From JAVXAN01 sp036660495 (lineage in GTDB: Bacteria; Bacillota_I; Bacilli_A; RF39; UBA660), in contig JAVXAN010000027.1 in the NCBI GenBank assembly GCA_036660495.1, positions 1 to 11,275 of the forward strand: a stretch of 11,275 nt of DNA. The letters run 5' to 3'. Shown here piece after piece: positions 8,567 to 11,275 of the stretch. The notes beneath the pieces were generated by a model, which saw nothing but the letters and a program-made list of their open reading frames with translations, searched no databases and was not told the DNA's origin. The position numbers were made by a program, and so were the translations under genes. Each line of letters begins with the position of its first letter. Position 1 is the first letter of the stretch.

Positions 8567-9000
8567 TAAATACTTACGTTATCAAATAAAGTTTCAGCTA
8601 AATCTGATATGTTTTCTTCGTTTTCTTTAAAGAAGGTTTCAAAGGTATCTTGTGACCATATTTCAAGCCTGTCATTTACACCAATAATTACGCATTCCTT
8701 TGTTAAGTTTGCATAACTAACTAATGGACTTGTTATAGTAATTCTTCCTTGCTTATCAAATTCACACTCCGTTGCACCTGATAAAAAGAATCTTAAGAAC
8801 GCTCTAGCATCCTTTTTAGTAAATGGTAACTGTCTTAGCTTTTCAACTAACTGATTCCATTCAACCATTGAATACACAAATAAGCAGCCTTCTAATCCTC
8901 TAGTAATAATAAAGGTTTCCCCTAATTCATCCCTAAATTTAGAAGGTAAAACAAGTCTTGCTTTATCATCAATATTATGATGATATTCACCTATAAGCAT
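8566..9000 (-). CDS. mraZ: Transcriptional regulator MraZ
   Basis: MraZ is a ring-forming AbrB/SpoVT-fold DNA-binding protein that controls the dcw operon through direct repeats upstream of its own gene. The 144-residue form starting MLIGEYHHNIDDKARL has both swapped-hairpin repeats with their DxxxR motifs: D11-R15 (DDKAR) and D82-R86 (DKQGR). I chose the ATG at 9000. It gives the family's normal N-terminus (M-x-x-GEY) and has GGGGGAT (9006-9012) as RBS. A longer frame from GTG at 9033 would add 11 residues translated across the operator repeats and is unlikely. First gene of the operon, with rsmH overlapping its stop codon. Confidence 0.96.
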   Translation of the reverse strand: MLIGEYHHNIDDKARLVLPSKFRDELGETFIITRGLEGCLFVYSMVEWNQLVEKLRQLPFTKKDARAFLRFFLSGATECEFDKQGRITITSPLVSYANLTKECVIIGVNDRLEIWSQDTFETFFKENEENISDLAETLFDNVSI

Positions 9001-9009
9001 GCTTATCCC

Positions 9010-9043
9010 CCACATTCTACCACCAAATTCCACTGGCTACCAC
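9010..9043 (-). promoter_or_regulatory. Four-box MraZ operator (GTGG direct repeats, 10-bp period)
   Basis: On the minus strand, GTGG occurs at 9040-9043, 9030-9033, 9020-9023 and 9010-9013, exactly 10 bp apart. The four units are GTGGTAGCCA, GTGGAATTTG, GTGGTAGAAT and GTGGGGGATA; units 1 and 3 share GTGGTAG. MraZ of E. coli binds TGGGN repeats with 5-nt spacers, which is also a 10-bp period, so this is very probably the autoregulatory site. The first box lies between the -10 and the expected transcript start. The last overlaps the mraZ RBS. Binding should block transcription initiation or early elongation. Boundaries are seen directly; binding is inferred. Confidence 0.85.
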
Positions 9044-9044
9044 A

Positions 9045-9074
9045 ATCATATCATATTAGTAGGTTTGTTGTCCA
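9045..9074 (-). promoter_or_regulatory. Promoter of the mraZ-rsmH-ftsL-pbpB-U32 operon
   Basis: On the minus strand, TGGACA (9069-9074, 5 of 6 to the -35 consensus) precedes TATGAT (9045-9050) by 18 nt. The TG of an extended -10 is present (TGATATGAT, 9045-9053). Transcription should start near 9037-9038, inside the MraZ box array, giving a leader of roughly 37 nt before the mraZ ATG at 9000. A second TATGAT at 9050-9055 would leave only a 13-nt spacer and is less likely. Confidence 0.65.
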
Positions 9075-9208
9075 TATTAAAGAATGAAAATATCTATATT
9101 TTTTTCTACACTTTACGTTAAATAACACTATTTTTTTCAGAATGGTTACTAATATTTAAACAAATTAACATTACTAATGAAGTTTTACTTTTAAAATTAG
9201 TGAAAAAA

Positions 9209-9217
9209 TGATAAAAT
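9209..9217 (+). promoter_or_regulatory. Possible extended -10 promoter of yidD
   Basis: TGATAAAAT (9209-9217) resembles an extended -10 box, and a transcript from it would begin at or next to the yidD ATG (9224). I see no convincing -35 and no Shine-Dalgarno sequence between this box and the start. If this is the promoter, the mRNA would be leaderless or nearly so. A promoter further up in the divergent 9075-9200 gap cannot be excluded. Confidence 0.35.
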
Positions 9218-9223
9218 ATTACT

Positions 9224-9451
9224 ATGATGAAAAAAATATTAATTGGAATAATTAACATTTATCAAAAGATTCCTGGTGAGTTTCATAATTTATGTAGACA
9301 TGTTCCAACATGTTCTAATTATGCAAAGGAAGCAGTTGAAATACACGGGGTTTTTAAAGGAACCTGGCTTGCTTTTAAAAGAATTCTAAAGTGTAACCCA
9401 TTTGGGACTTTTGGTTATGATCCCGTACCAAAAAAAGGAGAAAAAAGATGA
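9224..9451 (+). CDS. yidD: Membrane protein insertion efficiency factor YidD
   Basis: YidD is a small membrane-associated protein that aids YidC-dependent insertion of inner membrane proteins. The 75 residues show the family core: an amphipathic, basic N-terminal helix, CRHVPTCSNYA (24-34), HGVFKGTWLAFKRILKC (41-57) with Cys57, NPF, and GYDPVP (64-69). Cys24, Cys30 and Cys57 are the conserved cysteines. Two ATGs are adjacent (9224 and 9227) and neither has a clear RBS. The gene usually sits with rnpA and yidC near the origin. Here it is divergent from the mraZ operon and overlaps the next lipoprotein gene by 4 nt (ATGA). Its TGA stop shows that TGA is not read as Trp. Confidence 0.95.
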   Translation: MMKKILIGIINIYQKIPGEFHNLCRHVPTCSNYAKEAVEIHGVFKGTWLAFKRILKCNPFGTFGYDPVPKKGEKR

Positions 9452-10320
9452 AAAAGAAATTACTTATTTTACTGTTAATACCATTAATAGTATGTTTAAC
9501 TGGGTGTAAAAAAGATAGTGAAACAACTACCATGACAGCTTATACAAGCGTTTATCCAATTGAATATATATTAGAGAGTCTATATGGTAATAAAGCTGCT
9601 ATTTACGGAATATATCCAGATGGCGTTGATTATAATTCTTATAAACTAACTAATAAACAATTATATGATTATAGTAAGGGTGATTTATTTGTATATAATG
9701 GAACCTTTGAAAAAGAAAAAAATTACGCGGTAAAGATGATTAACAAAAATAAAAAAATAAAAGTAATTGACGCCTCACTTGGAATGAGTTATTCAAATAA
9801 TACGGCGGAAACATGGTTAAATCCAGCTAACTACTTAATGATGGCGTCTAATATAAAAGCTGGACTGGTAGAATATATTGGTGAACATTATAGTGCTAAA
9901 GAAATCAAAAAAAACTATGAAAAGCTTAAATTAAAATTATCACAATTAGATGCACAGTTAAAAACAATTACTAGTTCATCTGATGTTGCCCCAGTTATAA
10001 TAGTAAGTAATAGTGCCTTTAAATTTTTAGAAAAATATGGATTTTCGGTAATTTCATTACAGGAAGATGAGAATTTAACTGATAAAATATTATCAGATGC
10101 TAAAAAACTAATTGCAAATAAAACTGTTTCTTATATATTTCTTAAGGATAACGAAGAAGAAAGTCAAACAATTAAAAATTTAAAAGCTAACTATCCATCT
10201 TTATCTACTTTAAGGTTAAACTCTCTTTCAACTTTAAGTGCCGTTGATCGAAGGGAGAAAAAAGATTATATAAGCATAATGGAAGAAAACATTGACACTT
10301 TAAAACTTGAAGTAAATTAA
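9448..10320 (+). CDS. ZnuA/TroA-type solute-binding lipoprotein with substituted metal-ligand positions
   Basis: This 290-residue lipoprotein has lipobox LTGC (17-20, Cys20 lipidated) and the fold signatures of cluster A-I metal-binding proteins (ZnuA, PsaA, AdcA). TSVYPIEYILESLYG opens the N-lobe, KGDLFVYNG is the family's 'AD-x-YNG' strand, a long linking helix runs from about 149 to 172, and SNSAFKFLEKYG opens the C-lobe. The four ligand positions of Zn/Mn binders (His in VDPH-x-Y, His in DPH-x-WL, His/Glu in the H/E-x-AF segment, Asp in D-x-L) align here with Asn63, Glu121, Asn188 and Asn258. His147 is the only histidine in the protein, and there is no His-rich loop. Classical Zn or Mn binding therefore looks lost, and the ligand is unknown. 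RBS AAGGAG (9435-9440) lies in the end of yidD. No permease or ATPase gene adjoins it. Confidence 0.82.
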   Translation: MKKKLLILLLIPLIVCLTGCKKDSETTTMTAYTSVYPIEYILESLYGNKAAIYGIYPDGVDYNSYKLTNKQLYDYSKGDLFVYNGTFEKEKNYAVKMINKNKKIKVIDASLGMSYSNNTAETWLNPANYLMMASNIKAGLVEYIGEHYSAKEIKKNYEKLKLKLSQLDAQLKTITSSSDVAPVIIVSNSAFKFLEKYGFSVISLQEDENLTDKILSDAKKLIANKTVSYIFLKDNEEESQTIKNLKANYPSLSTLRLNSLSTLSAVDRREKKDYISIMEENIDTLKLEVN

Positions 10321-10358
10321 AAAATCCCTCTATAGCTTAACTATAGAGGGATTTTTTT
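10319..10358. terminator. Bidirectional intrinsic terminator between convergent genes
   Basis: A perfect 15-bp stem joins AAAATCCCTCTATAG (10321-10335) to CTATAGAGGGATTTT (10341-10355) around the loop CTTAA. It is followed by T7 on the plus strand (10352-10358) and, read the other way, by six T from the A run at 10319-10324. It begins right after the stop of the ZnuA-like gene and lies 11 nt from the trmL stop, so it should end both transcripts. Confidence 0.95.
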
Positions 10359-10366
10359 ATGAATTA

Positions 10367-10873
10367 CTACTCTTCAATAAAGTTTTTACCCTTATGCGGT
10401 TCCACTGTTAATAAGTCATTAAAGTTTTGTTGTCTTAACACCTCATAAACCATTAAGCAAGCACAGTTTGACAAGTTAAGGGCTCTTACTTTGTCAGTCA
10501 TAGGAATTCGCATACAATGTTCTAAATCATGCTGTAAAATACTTTTTGGTAATCCACTCGACTCTTTTCCAAAAATCAAGTATATATTTTCTTCTTTATT
10601 AGAATAGTCAAACGAAGTATGAGGCTTTTTACCATACCTAGTTAAATAATAATACGTTCCTTCATTTTTAAAAGTAAAATCCTCCCAGTTTTTATATAAC
10701 ATGTAATTACAGTCATCCACGTAATTAGCACCACTTCTTTTTATTTGTTTTTCATCAAGGGAAAAACCAAGTGGTTCAATTAAATGTAACTTAGTCCCCG
10801 TTGCAACGCAAGTTCTCATTATGTTTCCGGTATTACCTGGTATTTCAGGTTCAAATAAAACAATGTTAATCAC
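10367..10873 (-). CDS. trmL: tRNA (cytidine/uridine-34) 2'-O-methyltransferase TrmL
   Basis: TrmL is a SPOUT (trefoil-knot) methyltransferase that puts a 2'-O-methyl group on the wobble nucleotide of tRNA-Leu isoacceptors, using S-adenosylmethionine. The 168 residues include motif 1, PGNTGNIMR (12-20), with the conserved Arg20. Motif 2 is IFGKESSGLP (100-109). Motif 3 is MRIPMTDKVRALNLSN (121-136), which forms the knot and the SAM pocket. The C-terminal EPHKGKNFIEE tail resembles that of Bacillota homologues and makes it slightly longer than the E. coli protein. It starts with GTG at 10873, seven bases after RBS AGAGGG (10881-10886). It converges on the yidD unit and shares its terminator. 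Confidence 0.95.
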   Translation of the reverse strand: MINIVLFEPEIPGNTGNIMRTCVATGTKLHLIEPLGFSLDEKQIKRSGANYVDDCNYMLYKNWEDFTFKNEGTYYYLTRYGKKPHTSFDYSNKEENIYLIFGKESSGLPKSILQHDLEHCMRIPMTDKVRALNLSNCACLMVYEVLRQQNFNDLLTVEPHKGKNFIEE

Positions 10874-10896
10874 TAATTATCCCTCTTTTTCTCTTA

Positions 10897-10902
10897 ATTA
10901 TA
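10897..10902 (-). promoter_or_regulatory. Possible -10 box of a trmL-proximal promoter
   Basis: A perfect TATAAT lies on the minus strand, 23 nt upstream of the trmL GTG and next to the stop of the preceding open frame. No good -35 is seen at 16-18 nt and there is no TG extension, so in such AT-rich DNA this may be chance. If used, the transcript would start near 10890, just ahead of the RBS. Confidence 0.3.
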
Positions 10903-11235
10903 TTAATTTAAAGTTTTAATTTTACTAGTCATGTTTCTTAAATTATCATAACCTTTTTTATAAATATTTTCTTTTCTTTCTTTTATATAATCTTTTTTAT
11001 TAGTTGTTAAAAACAACAAATCACAATTAGGATCTTTATTTATTCCACCACAACTTACCCTTGTAGAATAATTATTAAATTCATTTAAAATATCATCTAC
11101 TGAACAATTAAGGTTTATTGAAACTAATTCAAAAAGTTCGTTTTGTAATTCTGTATATCTATTTAAAAAATCCGTTGATTTTTTAAATAATTTTCCTCGT
11201 TTGATTTGATGGTTATTGAATATTCTTTTTATACT
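10903..11235 (-). pseudogene. Open frame without a start codon upstream of trmL, probable degraded gene
   Basis: The frame is open for 110 codons between a TAG (11236-11238) and TAA (10903-10905). It has no ATG, GTG or TTG in its first two-thirds; the first is a TTG pair late in the frame. From about 11164 onward the translation looks like a real soluble protein (LNRYTELQNELFELV, then NLNCSVDDIL and CGG-x6-PNC). Upstream of the A6 run at 11165-11170 a different minus-strand frame looks more natural (SITIKSNEENYLKNQRIF). One extra base in that run would join the two as QRIFLNRYTEL. No start codon is found for that frame either (TAA at 11229-11231). I recognise no family. It may be a decayed gene, a sequencing error in a homopolymer, or a non-canonical start. 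Confidence 0.4.
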
Positions 11236-11244
11236 CTATTTAAT

Positions 11245-11273
11245 AGTATACTTTTAAAGTATCCGTTTGTCAA
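11245..11273 (-). promoter_or_regulatory. Near-consensus sigma-A-type promoter at the right edge
   Basis: On the minus strand, a perfect TTGACA (11268-11273), a 17-nt spacer and TATACT (11245-11250) form the best promoter in the window. Transcription would start near 11236-11238 and run through the start-less open frame into trmL, with no terminator between. The remaining bases to the edge (11274-11275) are too few to judge. Confidence 0.7.
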
Positions 11274-11275
11274 TT

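Noticed and set aside
8998..9033. Longer mraZ reading from GTG 9033 or ATG 9015
   Set aside because: The extension is translated from the MraZ box repeats, has no fitting RBS, and replaces the family's normal M-x-x-GEY start at 9000.
9084..9125. Tiny plus-strand frame MKISIFFSTLYVK in the divergent gap
   Set aside because: It has 13 codons, no RBS and no recognisable role, and is expected by chance in AT-rich DNA.
9075..9208. Search of the divergent gap for riboswitch, tRNA or small RNA structure
   Set aside because: Only AT-rich sequence is seen, with no stable stem, conserved motif or T-tract hairpin.
1..11275. CRISPR arrays, complete insertion sequences, tRNA or rRNA genes
   Set aside because: No repeat-spacer pattern, transposase or RNA gene signature was seen on either strand.

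Overview
The window is strongly AT-rich and carries compact, low-GC Gram-positive style genes: good GGAGG-type ribosome binding sites, lipoproteins with Lgt/Lsp lipoboxes, and the Bacillota-type start of the division and cell wall (dcw) cluster, mraZ-rsmH-ftsL-pbpB. Tryptophan is encoded by TGG and TGA is used as a stop (yidD), so this is genetic code 11 and not a code 4 mycoplasma. The best inference is a reduced-genome, uncultured Bacilli lineage (RF39 or Erysipelotrichales-like). That placement rests on gene order and composition only.

Layout. From the centre leftwards, a minus-strand operon starts at an extended -10 promoter at about 9045-9074. It runs through four GTGG boxes on an exact 10-bp period (9010-9043, the probable MraZ operator), then mraZ, rsmH, ftsL and pbpB, and finally a U32-family (RlhA/YdcP-like) gene. 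The genes overlap by 1 nt or sit 1-13 nt apart. A further promoter in the tail of the U32 gene serves a small lipoprotein gene, which is followed by an intrinsic terminator at 2506-2539. Beyond it is a MacB/FtsX-type ABC transporter with fused ATPase and permease (142-2457) that has an excellent RBS but no obvious promoter of its own. The first 141 bases hold only a short open fragment and an imperfect dyad.

To the right of the MraZ promoter, and divergent from it, are yidD and a ZnuA/TroA-type solute-binding lipoprotein overlapping by ATGA. They end at a perfect 15-bp bidirectional terminator (10319-10358), shared with the convergent gene trmL. Upstream of trmL is a 110-codon open frame with no usable start codon (10903-11235), apparently a degraded gene, preceded by a near-consensus promoter (TTGACA-N17-TATACT) at the window edge.

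How the genes work together. MraZ probably autoregulates the operon that makes RsmH, FtsL and the division transpeptidase. YidD assists membrane protein insertion, while RlhA-like U32, RsmH and TrmL all modify RNA. No clearly new multi-gene system was found. The points most worth checking are the ZnuA-like lipoprotein, in which all four classical metal-ligand positions are substituted, the four-box MraZ operator, and the start-less gene upstream of trmL.
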